This document shows, in pieces, positions 9,795 to 19,783 of a stretch of DNA of 64,000 nucleotides. The DNA is taken from NCBI GenBank assembly GCA_002197995.1, contig NGZR01000002.1:2852001-2916000 (forward strand), given 5' to 3'. Position 1 is the first letter of the stretch; each line of letters begins with the position of its first letter. Under the pieces are notes generated by a model. The model was not told the origin of the DNA, ran no database searches, and worked only from the letters and a program-made list of their open reading frames with translations. Made by a program: the position numbers and the translations under genes. Source of the DNA: Gaeumannomyces sp. JS-464 (lineage: Eukaryota > Ascomycota > Sordariomycetes > Magnaporthales > Magnaporthaceae).

Positions 9795-12700
9795 TCAGGC
9801 ACGTAGCCTACTTTGCACATCGCTTGCACCCCTTACCTCCCCCACATGCGACCTTTTGATGTGATCAATCCAAGAGTCTAAAAACCGGCGTCGCGCCCAG
9901 TGTACCAGCTCTACACTCGGATCGGGTTCCTCGTTCAGTGCCAAGAGCCGCTTGAGGAGGTCCCCGTGACGAAGGCGACCGACGATCTGGCCCGGGTGCG
10001 CCCCCTCATCCTGGCCGCGGCGGGCGTTGCGGGCAAACGTCCCCGTAACATAGGGCAAACAGTCGGGATACTCCCACGGTTCCGCCGCCGCCGCCGCCGA
10101 CTTCGCCGTGGAGTGCGCCGACAACGTGCGGGCGCCGGCGCTTCTCGCCAGCGAGGCGGGCCGGGACGCTTCGGGAGGGGCTTTTTCGACGAAGCCGCCA
10201 TTACGGCCGGTTTGCGGTGGGGCCGAAGCGGGCCGGGACGCCTCGGGAAGGGCCATTTCGACGAGGCCGCCGTCGCGGCCGGCCTGCGGTGGGGCCGAGG
10301 CGGGCCGGGACGTTTCGGGAAAGGCCTCCTCCACGAGGTCGCCGTCGCGGCCGGCCTGCGGTGGGGCCGAGGCAAAGAATGCGGCCAGGCGTTCGCCGCG
10401 GAGTTCCGAGTCGGACCGGCCGCCGTCCGGAAAGCGCATCGCCGGCCGGTGTTCACGGGCGAGGCTTGGCGTCCTTTCGTGCCGCAGGGAGCTGGCTGAA
10501 TGATAGGATCTGACGCTGCTTGCTGCCGACCGGTGGGATTCGCCATCGTCCGACCCTCGCTTGTGGCTGGAGTCCCAGTCCAACCTGCGCTTGGCGGATT
10601 TCTCCAGTCTGCGTTCAACGATCGGATCCAGCTCCGGAACTTGGACTAGGTCGAGGCAGGTGTTCATGATGGTAATATAGCCGTGCCCAGGCCCAGGACT
10701 TAAGGCGCCCTCATTTAAGACGAGGAAGCCGATCCCGGAAACGAAAAACTCCCGGACTGTCTCATGAATGACACCAACAACCCTAGTGTTTCCCTCTTGT
10801 GAGTTGAGTGACCCAGCGGCTGGGTCGATTGACCCAAACAGTGATCCGTCAACGTCCCGACTTCCTGATATTGGCTCCCAAGGACATGAACGAGTCCCAA
10901 GGAGAGATCCCGGATCAGTCTGATCAACGGCTCATCTGCGTCGGCATAGTATGGAGACCGCCGACTTTCTCGGAGGGATCGCGGCACGGGGTCCCCAAGG
11001 AATGGGAGGACGTCACGCCACTCTCGAAGCTGCATGTCGCCTCCAAAGATAACCCACTGGAAGAAGCGTAGTCTCAGCTTGCGCTCATCAGCATTTCGAA
11101 GCAGGATATCCCTGTAGATCTCGCGCAAGCCCCCGGGAAGCCTGCTGAGCTGATCTCGAGGAACTGACATTCGGCTCTCTCAAGATCCCCATGAGGCTGT
11201 CGACAGCAAGGACCACCCAGAGGAAGATGCCCGCGACTTTTCCAATACAGTGCTTATGAGCCCTCGAGATAGGGGACTGTCTCGCCGAAGACAGAAAGCC
11301 TCTGCCGAACGTACTTCGTGATGTCGCTCGCGTTGTTGCCCTCCATTGTGATAGTGGGGCAGCTTATAGCAACGGATGGGTGCTTTGTAAGGCCGGCTGG
11401 CGAGACACACGCGTAGCTGGACTCTTCTGGCTCTAGCCAGTTCGGTGACCGACTTAAATAAAATTGCTACCTCCCGCATCTGTTCGGTGCCACACTCATC
11501 CAGCCCGTCAATAAGGAGGACTGTGGGTGGAGCAGACGCGTGGACAAGGGTGGCCTCCAGCGTGTCCCGATAGCCGTTCTTTGCACGATCTGCCCTGGTG
11601 GGTATATACTCCGAGAGTCCGTACCCCGGGACATCAGCCCATCCCAATAGGTCTTCGAGCAGTTGTGGTCGCGCTTGGGCAAGCGTCATCGAGGCTTCGG
11701 GGCGCAGGCTCAATACCTGGTAAAGCAACGAGCGGTAAAGTCCAGAGGCGGTATGAAACAGTGCGTTTTCGGCATTGGCGTCGAAGAAAAAGGCAAGGAC
11801 CTGCTGGTTTGTGTCCTCACGGGAGAACTTTCGATAGACCTCTTCCATGACGGTTGACTTTCCCGACCCAGGGTGACCGAGTAACCAGAGGAGGCCCGGG
11901 TTTGTGTCCTCATTTGATCCGTTACGCCGCCACAAGTCGAAGCTGGGGTCGGTAAAAATCCACTCGCAGGTGCCTCGGGCTTGGTGCAGTAAGGATGAAC
12001 GGCGCGATTCGATTCCGTCAAAGTGCAGAGCCTCAAGAAACTCTGAAGAAATCAACGTGTCAGATTGATGCAGTTCAAGTGAGCCTTCAGCGGCAGTTAG
12101 ACTCACTCTTTTGTATCGTGTGAGAGTCTCCGGTCTCCTTTCGTCCACGTATCTGCGTCTTTTGTTTGTGGGAGACACCCTCCGTTTCGTCTTCAGTGCC
12201 GTGTGCTTCGCTTGATGAGGAGGGGCGCTGCCGCGTGATTCCGGATGATCCTCTCAGTGCTTTGCGTACACCCGAGTAAATCCTTTGAATCTCTCCTACC
12301 ACTCTCGCCTGGTTTGGATCATTGGGCCCGGAGAACCTGGCCATGTCCATATGATTCGCGTGGAGAGTTTCGGCGTTCTCGCGGTCGTCCCCTAGCAACG
12401 AGGAGAAGCTTTGGACGACCTGATCGTTGAGGGGGCCGATATTGACGCCGCTGAGGCCGAGGCTCTCTTGAAAAGTTTTCACCCGAAAATCATAGCGGCG
12501 CCAGAGCGCTGAGAACGATTCCTGACACCGCTCGAGGTCAGTTGATCTGAGGCCTAGAGCGTCAAGCGTAGCCGAAGCTGTGTCGAATCCTAGAGCACTG
12601 ATGATTGACCGGCCCTTGTTCGCGAGCCTGGCCAGATCCACGCTGCCCCTGTGCGGTGTCCCCAGGAAAATTATAGCGTCGGTTGACTCCACAATGCGAT

Positions 12701-13527
12701 GAGAAGATGATCTTGTTGAACGCTCTGAGAGGGATAGCATCTGGGACGCCCAGGCCCATGCGGTTAGTGGGGCCAATAGACGCAACGTATTTGAAAGGGC
12801 AAAGACATACTTCTTTGACGACAATTCCCCCAAGCGAATGGGCGACAAATACGAGTGACCGTTCCTTTGAGTTCCCGTCCCGAGCGCGTTCGAGATTGAA
12901 CAGAAAATCTCTACTGTGTGAGAATATGTTGCCTTTACAAGCTGGACCCTTCCCGGGTCTGCTCACGACGGTATCGTATCCCCAGGTGAGGACTCGGGCG
13001 TCAGGGCAGGCTCTGGGGACCGAATCCCTGGGCCAGAACCACCTTTCGGGACCAGCGCTCTGATGGGGGTTCTCGTCTGTCGCTAGGCGGGTCAAACTGC
13101 TGGCGGATGTCTCTGTGCCATGGCGCCGTCGGCTTTTTGGATGAGGAAGATGGGCCAGAAAAGCCTTCAGACAGCTCCGGCTGTCCTTCTTGCCGGCCGG
13201 TGCGGCTTGGCCTGGCGCCGAATGCCCTTCATTTTGATCGTGTAAATCTTGGATAGGCGGGAGTTTGAAAGGCTTTGCAGAAGCCCATGTCCTAAAAGGA
13301 TGGCCCTGCAGGCCGTGGACAAAGACGATGCTGTTGCGCCGTTAGCATCTGTCATCCTAGCTGCGCACACGCGCGCAATTGACCCGAGGAGTATCAAGTA
13401 GAAAGTCCTACTCAACTATGGCATCGCCAGGAGGATCGTATACAACCGATAGCCCTTGGTCGGCTATTGGGTTCACCCGAATGCTGGGGGTGGCACCCTC
13501 CATGGCCGTGGCCCCTGTGCTTGTCAT
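9795..13527 (-). CDS. NLR-like protein: SesB-type alpha/beta hydrolase + NACHT NTPase + 24-residue repeat tail; several frame breaks
   Basis: Exons 13527-13412, 13330-12811, 12740-12107 and from 12042 onward; introns of 81, 70 and 64 bp with matching phases. An alternative upstream ATG is at 13599. Hydrolase domain: VVYDPPGDAIVDIVFVHG, HPFRTW, nucleophile VAHSLGG and FLGTPHRGS. NACHT: Walker A LLGHPGSGKST, Walker B LLIDGLDEC, SRP sensor region. Downstream are FLWVVLAVDSLM, LPGGLREIYRDILLR and HETVREFFVSG, typical of fungal STAND proteins. The C terminus has three exact-period 24-residue repeats instead of WD, ANK or TPR repeats. SesB-NACHT proteins act in heterokaryon incompatibility and probably in immunity. 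Family continuity needs frame changes near 11389-11396, 11260-11264, 11236-11243, 11168-11180 and 10790-10870, so this may be a decaying allele or error-rich sequence. The tail reading frame runs open through to 9795. Confidence 0.8.
10153..10368. repeat. 72-bp tandem repeat inside the NACHT gene (3 copies)
   Basis: Three head-to-tail units start at 10153, 10225 and 10297, exactly 72 bp apart, each starting GAGGCGGGCC or GAAGCGGGCC on the plus strand. A partial fourth begins at 10369. On the coding (minus) strand each unit encodes 24 residues of the form SAPPQ(A/T)GR(D/N)G... ending E(A/T)SRPA. The two units at 10225 and 10297 are nearly identical, which suggests recent duplication or gene conversion. 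Confidence 0.9.
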
Positions 13528-13834
13528 GTCGAGTGTGTTGATGGGCAGCGAGAAAAGAGAGAAGGCGAGGGGAAGGAGTCGACCAATGTTCGGGTCCATG
13601 CGAGGAGCTTTTGTTCACGTGCGACACAGCCTCACCCCCTCTTCTAGGCCCGAATTGTGGCCAGCGCCCATTGGTTATGATGTGTCCTGTAATCGCCCGA
13701 CTTATTTGCAAAAATTGGCGTTTTGGTGGGCAGAGACAGGGGAAGCTAGCGGCTGGGCATGAAAACACTGGGAAGCTAGCGAGATATTTGTTTGATTGAA
13801 AGAGCCAACCTAGGAATCACGTCGAACCAACCTC
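13528..13834. other. short intergenic region
   Basis: About 300 bp between the start of the NACHT gene and the stop of the kinase gene, both on the minus strand. It should carry the NACHT promoter. No other feature seen. Confidence 0.35.
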
Positions 13835-15051
13835 TCATATCTTGGCCCTCGCCGCGCCCGCAGCAGCCTCCCTAGCCTTCTCAACCATGGTCCACGCAAA
13901 CTCAGCAATCGGCGCCCTGGCGTCGGCATACCGGCGCGCCTGCTCGCTGCTCGCCTGGCGGGCGGCGACGCGCGCCGCGATGCCCTGGCAGACGGCGGCG
14001 CTGCGGAACATGTTGAAGGCCTGGGCCCAGCGCAGCTCGGGCGCCATCTCGGCTGGGGTCCGCCACCAGCCCGCGGGGACGGCGGCGCGGTAGAGCTCGG
14101 CGGCCTCGTCGCGGGTCGGGAGGCCGGGCGTGGCGCCCGGGATGAAGCCAGGGTGGGCCGTGTTGACCGCGTCGGACGGCAGGTGCCCGTCTCGAAGGGC
14201 TGGAAGAGGTTGGCCAGGTCGGAGAGAGGGTGGCCGATTGTGGACATTTCCCAGCTGTTGTGCGTGGTCTGTCAGCCTACTGTTTCCTGAAGGTTGTTGT
14301 AAAGAACGAACCGAAGAGGCACTCACTCCAATATCCCAATCACCCTCGGCTCCGTCTTGTGAAACACAATGTTATCAATCTTGTAGTCCCCATGCACCAG
14401 CGTCGCCCTGTCCCGCGGCTGCAGCGCCTCGTCCTCAAAGAAGCGCACCAGCTCCGCGTACCGCGGCAGGTCGCCCACGGCCTCTCCCGTCTCGACGTCC
14501 CTCGCCGCGGCCTGGGCGTCGCAAACCCCCTTCCACGTGCGCACCTGCCGCGCAAAGAATCGGCCCTTCTTCCCAAACTGGCCCAGCCCCACCGCGTCCG
14601 GGTCGACCGAGTGCAGCCTCGCCAGCGTGCGCACCGCGTCCGTCCACAGCGCCGCCCGCTCGGCCGCGTCGACGCCGGGCATGGCCGGGTCCTCAAAGAT
14701 GCGGCCGTCGAGGAACTCCATGATGTAAAAGGGCGTCCCCACGACCGCGGCGTCCTCGCACAGGCAGTAGGCGCGCGGGACGGGGACGCCCGACGACGAC
14801 GACCCGGACAGCGCCGAGATGACGCGGTGCTCGCGCTCGACCTGGTGCGCCGTCTTGGACACGAGCCGGCCCGGCGGCTTCTTGCGCAGCACGTACCGCC
14901 CGCCCCGCGCGTCGGTGAGCTGGTACGTCGGGTTGGACTGCCCGAACCCGAACTGCTTGACCTCGAGCGGCGGCGAGATGGCGGGCACGTTGGCCCGCAC
15001 GTACGCCTCGAGCGCCGCCACATCGATCGGGTGCCTCACCGGGCCCGCCAT
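13835..15051 (-). CDS. aminoglycoside phosphotransferase (APH)-fold kinase, ACAD10/11 N-domain type
   Basis: A protein-kinase-like small-molecule phosphotransferase of the APH/choline kinase superfamily; cytosolic or mitochondrial, substrate unknown. Exon 1 (15051-14327) contains FGFGQSNPTYQL (nucleotide-binding loop), YVLRKKPPG (ATP Lys), VPVPRAYCLCED, PFYIMEFLDGRIF and the catalytic loop LVHGDYKIDNIVFH. A 72-bp phase-2 intron (14255-14326, GTGAGT...ACAG) splits the metal-binding LDWE motif; exon 2 starts at 14254 (WEMSTIGHPLSDL). This order matches fungal and animal proteins related to the kinase part of ACAD10/11. The start MAGPVRHP at 15051 fits the family; an in-frame ATG at 15180 would add 43 residues. 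One base is missing near 14183-14190, in a G run: FQPFETG must join LPSDAVNTAHPGF to reach the stop at 13835. Confidence 0.85.
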
Positions 15052-16714
15052 TTGCTCGCGTGGGGAGGGGGGTCTGCCCTCAAATCTTTCCCTCCCGACA
15101 AAGTCGACAGAAATAGACGACGCAAAACAGCAAAGATGGATGGGAAGTGTGCGCAAAGTTGACAACCTGACAGCTGTCACGAGAGGCCAGAAGGGTGCGA
15201 ATTGAGTTGAAAAAAGGATTCAAGCTCGGCTTTCCCAAAAAGTCAACCAACCCTCCTCCCCGTTAGCCGAGGCTTGTGGGGCAGCCCTTTTTTTTTCGTT
15301 ACTTTAATACCCCAGGTCGCGGCGCCCCCGCCCGACCCGAGCTTTTTCAGGGGTACCAAACGCACGGGCACGGGGAGCAGCAGCGGTGCGGCGCGCGGGG
15401 TCTACCCAATGTCCCAAATAGGCAGTTCCTGTTTTTCTGAAGGAAGAAGCGCCGCCGACCGGGCGGGTCCAAGAAAAATTGCATCATACCTAAATCAACC
15501 ATCACAGCTTCCCGTGCGCCGCCAGCATTACACCTGACTGCTTCGTAATACAACAGACATGTCCGGCAAATTTGCCGCCGGTAAAAGCGAGACCACTCGC
15601 TGGTAGCAATGCGAGATAAACAAAATTAGAGGGTAAAAAAACAAAAAGTGAAAAGAGCTGAAGGGAGAACAAATTCCTTTATGACCGTCCTCGGGAAAAT
15701 TAGACATGAACTCAACCTTCGAACCCTCGGTGAATGCATCAACGTTGTATTATCGCAGCATTCGGCCTTGCCACAATGTGTGCCACCGCCTGCCTACCAA
15801 AACATGTACTACCTACCTACCCATGTCCGCAGCGGAACGAGTCTACTGGGGTGGGATGAAGGCCGGCGCTGGCAGACAGCCTCGCTCGGTGGCGAGCAAT
15901 AGGACACGGCCGACACGTTGCTTTCCCCGCGTGCCCCTGGCTTCTCTTGGCTCGGCCTTTTTGCAGGAGCCCCAAGACAGAGTCCCGGTCCAATCTCTGG
16001 GCTGTCTTGTCGTTGCTCTTCTGTTGGGCAAAACAAAAAAGTGCAGAAAATCCACCGACTCCGGCAGTCCCTATTAAATCATCGCCCTTTGAAGCAGCAG
16101 AGGGGCGGGTACAAAGAAGTGGGTGGGGTGAATGTGATTGAGTGTGGGTGTGAGAGGAAAACGATCACAAAAGGATGAGTTGAGCTGGGAGAGAAAATAG
16201 TAAAAAAAAACAGTGTTTATGGTAAAGGAAGTGGGTGCGACCTGTTGTGGATGACGACCTTTAATATGATTTGCGATCTGGCCGAGGTTAAAAAAAAAAA
16301 AAAAAAGATGGGTGTGCGAGGGAAAAATGACAAAGGAAAGAAGATTAACGCCATGATGACCCCCAAGCCTGCCTGTCCCGAGCTTCGTCAAAGCCAAGTC
16401 AATATCAATGCAGTCATGCGAAAAAGAAAGAAAAAAAAAAACTCCTCGGCTGCTCTGTTGATTCCGCCAACAAGAGTGGCAGAAGAAGGAAGAGTGACAT
16501 GGATGTGTTGTCGTATGCTTCGAATCGTCGCGTCATGCAGAATCGTGTGTTGTTCGTCTCTTCGCTTCCCGCCTACCACGGCTCTCCACCCCACGTCTGT
16601 CCACGTCGGGTTTGGTGGACACACCCCCCATTCGTTTCTGTGCAATGACTGTGCTGTTATAGCGAGACATGGTGACAGAAACACCACCATTGATATTTTT
16701 GTTCTAGGCCAAAA
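15052..16714. other. intergenic region
   Basis: 1.66 kb between two minus-strand genes: the kinase promoter and the 3' end of the RING gene transcript. It holds A-runs (about 16290-16305 and shorter) and a CTACCTACCTACC motif at about 15809-15821. No coding signal that I trust. Confidence 0.4.
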
Positions 16715-19499
16715 TCAATGTTGCGACCAGTTGACAGCGTTCGCTGCCGCGGGGCCTGGCCGCTCGAACGGATTGTCGTCCAGACCTCCTACCGGGGGCA
16801 GGTGCTGGGGAAAAAGCGGTGTGGAGGACCCCGGGCCAGGAAACGGAGCACCCGCCTCCACCGGAGGTACGGGCCCCATAGACGTCGTGTCCGATGGGCC
16901 GCTGTTGCTCAACGGGTTCATGTAGCCTGCGTCCTGCCCACCCGGTGGCATGTGGCCCTGGCCCATATTCATCATGCTTGGGAACGGGTCTGGGGTCAAG
17001 GGCGAAGTCGAATACGCCGGTGTCCCCGACGACTGTCCCGGGCGGTGCTGCATATGAAAAGACATGACACCGCGCTGGATCTGAGGGGGCGTCGGCATCG
17101 GCTGTTGCCTCAGAGGTTGGCCCTGCATCCTACGCCCTTCCATCTGGGCGTGCAGCTGCCAGTGTACTGGTGCGTTCATGCTCGAGCCGCTGTAGTACCT
17201 GTCGCGCCCTGGGGAGCCTTGCTGCGACGACGGAGTCGACGACGAGGCACCGGCAAACGAGTTTGGCCGCACGTTCCCACCGTTGGAGCTTCCGGTCGAG
17301 GGCGCCCCGCGGAGGCTCCCATGCCGGGGCCGGGTGCGGCGGCTCCGCGCATCGATGTCTTCTGGGGGCGACCGCCTGGCCGCCTGCCATGCAGCCCTGC
17401 TGGCCCCCCCAGTGGCTGCGTACGGGTTCGTATGCGCTGGGCGATACAGGAAACCTACGTCAGGCACCATCGCCGCTGTTCCTGTGGCGTTACCGCTGTT
17501 TAGAGGGAAAAGGCGTTAGAAACCAATATGCACTATAGGTGAGACTGTAGATGATGGAGCCGAGGGCGGAGCCTACCCGCTCAAAGTCCTGCCATCGGGC
17601 AGCGCCGCGAAGATGGTATTCACAGATCTCGCGTTCAGGCGCATTAGGGGTTCCGAGGGAACCTTGTCGCGGCAGTACGGACAGCTGTCGGATTCCTCAA
17701 ACCATTTCTTGATGCAGTGGTCTCCAAAGACGTGCTTGCACTTAGGCAGTCGCAGGGGCGCCTCGTTGATTCCCTCAGGGTTCGGGATCCCGAACTCGTT
17801 GTAGCAGATGACGCAGGCTGGACGAGGTTAAAGGTCAGCAAGCAGCGAGATATTAACAAGACAGAAAAAAAAAGGGTAAACTCGACTCACTTCGCTCGCT
17901 TTCTGGCAGACCGTCAATGTCCACGCTTTGAAGCGAGGCGAGAGCACCCTTGGAGGCGATCCTTTTGTTAGTCATGGCCCGCGGAGGAGCTGTTGGCGAC
18001 GAATTCTCTCTTCGTTTATTTCGCTCATCCTGAGCCGTGAAAGGCGGCCCGGCCGCGCCCAGCTGCTGGATGAACATCTCTTCCATGTGCTCCTCGCTCG
18101 AGTCGCTCTCGTCGTCGGAAACGTGCACCTCGACCGCTGCCGATCTCCTGTGACTCGGAGTCGACCGTGGCCGCTCCGAATCACTGGTGGACATGTGCCC
18201 GCCGGACCCAGAGCGACTGGTGGGCTCATCCATCCCGCCCCCAGCGACGGGAGTCAGAGCCGGTGGGCTCACACTGGGCGACGCCACGATTGCGGGGCCT
18301 TGAGAATGCACACTTGATCGTGCCTGGCCCCCCAGGCTCGCTTCACTCCGAGTTGGTGTTTGAGGTCCTTGTTGCCCATGCAGCGGCCTTCCGGACATGT
18401 CGAGCGAGGCACGAGTGGCCGACCCGTTGTCGGCAGGATTTGGGCTCGCGCGGGATGATGACGAAGGGGACGTAGAGGACGAGTGGGAGAAGGAGCCGAA
18501 TTCGGGCTGCTGGCTGTTATGGGCCGGTGATTGGCCATGGTGTTCGGGCATGGTGGGATTCGGAAGGCTCCGTGGGGAGATTGCGGGCGCGGAGGTAGCG
18601 TTTGTGGGAGTCGGATGCTGGGAATTGCCAAGGTGGGCATGAGGTCCAGGGTTGAACCTTTGGGCGCTCTCAGGCAATCTGTGGGGATGCTGACGGTAGA
18701 GTGACCACGACGACGAAGCGAACGGATCGAGAGACTGGCCGACGCTGTGGTGTGACACCAACAGGGGATTGATGCCGGGACCAACTCCCAGGCCGCTCCC
18801 TCCGCTGCTGCCACTATTGCTGTGAAGGTTGCTGTTGCTGCTGCTGGCGCTGCCGCCGTTATTGCTGTTGTGGTGGCTGCCGCCCGCACCGCCCATATAC
18901 TGGTGGTGGTGGTGGTGGTGGTGGTGGTCGAGAGGGAACAGGGATGGCAGCTGCTGGGGAGCAAACAGGCCCGAGCTGGAGGATCGGGTGTCGGGCCCGC
19001 CAAACTGGTGCCCCCAGTGCGGTGGCTGGGGCGCTGGCGGCGGGTGGTGGGAGAACCAGTGGTTGGTCGAGGCTGGCGGGTGCACCGGGTCGTACGGATG
19101 GTGCGGATGTGACTGGGAGTGTGAGTGCGAATGTGAGTGCGGCTGCGAGCTCGGATGCTGGTGGTGGTGGTAGTGGGCGTGGTGGTTGTGCTGCTGCTGC
19201 GAGAGCAAGTGCGGCGGCTGCGGGTGCGACGGAGGAGAGGAGTGGAGTGGGTTTCTGACTGGAGAGAGAAGGGAGGAGACTGAGTTATAATTCGGACTGG
19301 GAAGGGGCGAACCGTGGTGGTCGACGCGGTGGGCTACGCTGTAGGGACAGGTGCCGGCGCCTGTTATGGGCGGGTGCTGGAGGCGCGGGGCTGGAGGCTC
19401 TGGAACACTGGAATGCATAACGTAGTCCATTTCGTCCATCGACGGCAGCCGAGGCGGCGCCGTGGGCCAGGGCAGGTCCTCAGCTCTGGAAGCCATCAT
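16715..19499 (-). CDS. RING-finger protein (probable E3 ubiquitin ligase), His/Ser/Pro-rich
   Basis: Exons 19499-17891, 17817-17577 and 17495-16715; introns of 73 and 81 bp; phases 1 and 2 agree, giving 876 residues with no frame break. Residues 1 to about 535 are disordered: an SHSHSHSQSHPHH stretch, an eight-His run (DHHHHHHHHQYMGG), Asn/Ser/Gly runs and an acidic DDESDSSEEHMEEMF. The RING lies in exon 2: C538-x2-C541, C563-x-H565, C571 and C582-x2-C585, followed by RDKVPSEP. The usual fifth ligand position is G568, with H570 beside it, so zinc binding may be atypical. The C-terminal 260 residues are Pro/Gly/Met-rich and disordered. ATG at 19499 (MMASRAEDLPW) is the first in frame; 19496 is a possible alternative. 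Role inferred from the RING only; target and location unknown. Confidence 0.85.
18900..18929. repeat. (TGG)n microsatellite coding for poly-His
   Basis: About ten uninterrupted TGG units on the plus strand, CCA/CAC on the coding strand, encoding most of the His run of the RING protein. Likely to vary in length between strains. Confidence 0.9.
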
Positions 19500-19721
19500 G
19501 GGCCGTGCTGAGATGCGGCGGCGGGAAGAGCGGGGCGGATCGAATTGACTTCCCACAGGCTCGCACGTCGCCAAACTCGGGAAACGACGTGCCTACCGGA
19601 AGAGACAAGAGGGCGGTGGCGGCGACGACGAGAGGCTCTGCCGAGACTGAAAGGCTGGCGTGCGCGGCGTGCGTGCCCGAGGCCGACAACGGAAGGCTGG
19701 GCAGGGCAGCTGGGCTGGGGG

Positions 19722-19783
19722 AGGCAGGCAGACAGACAGACAGACAAGCAGGCAGGCAGGCAGGCAGGCAGGCGGGCAGGCAG
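19722..19783. repeat. GGCA/GACA microsatellite upstream of the RING gene
   Basis: Tandem GGCA and GACA tetranucleotides with one GGCG variant, 220-285 bp upstream of the RING start codon, so probably in its promoter or 5' UTR. Confidence 0.85.

Noticed and set aside
10715..11170. Treating this frame and the 9795-10667 frame as separate genes
   Set aside because: Reading through 10668-10760 in the frame of the tail gives HETVREFFVSGIGFLVLNEG, a typical continuation of fungal NACHT proteins, so one gene is more likely.
19500..19574. Start of the RING gene at 19574
   Set aside because: That codon is TTG; the first ATG in frame is at 19499.
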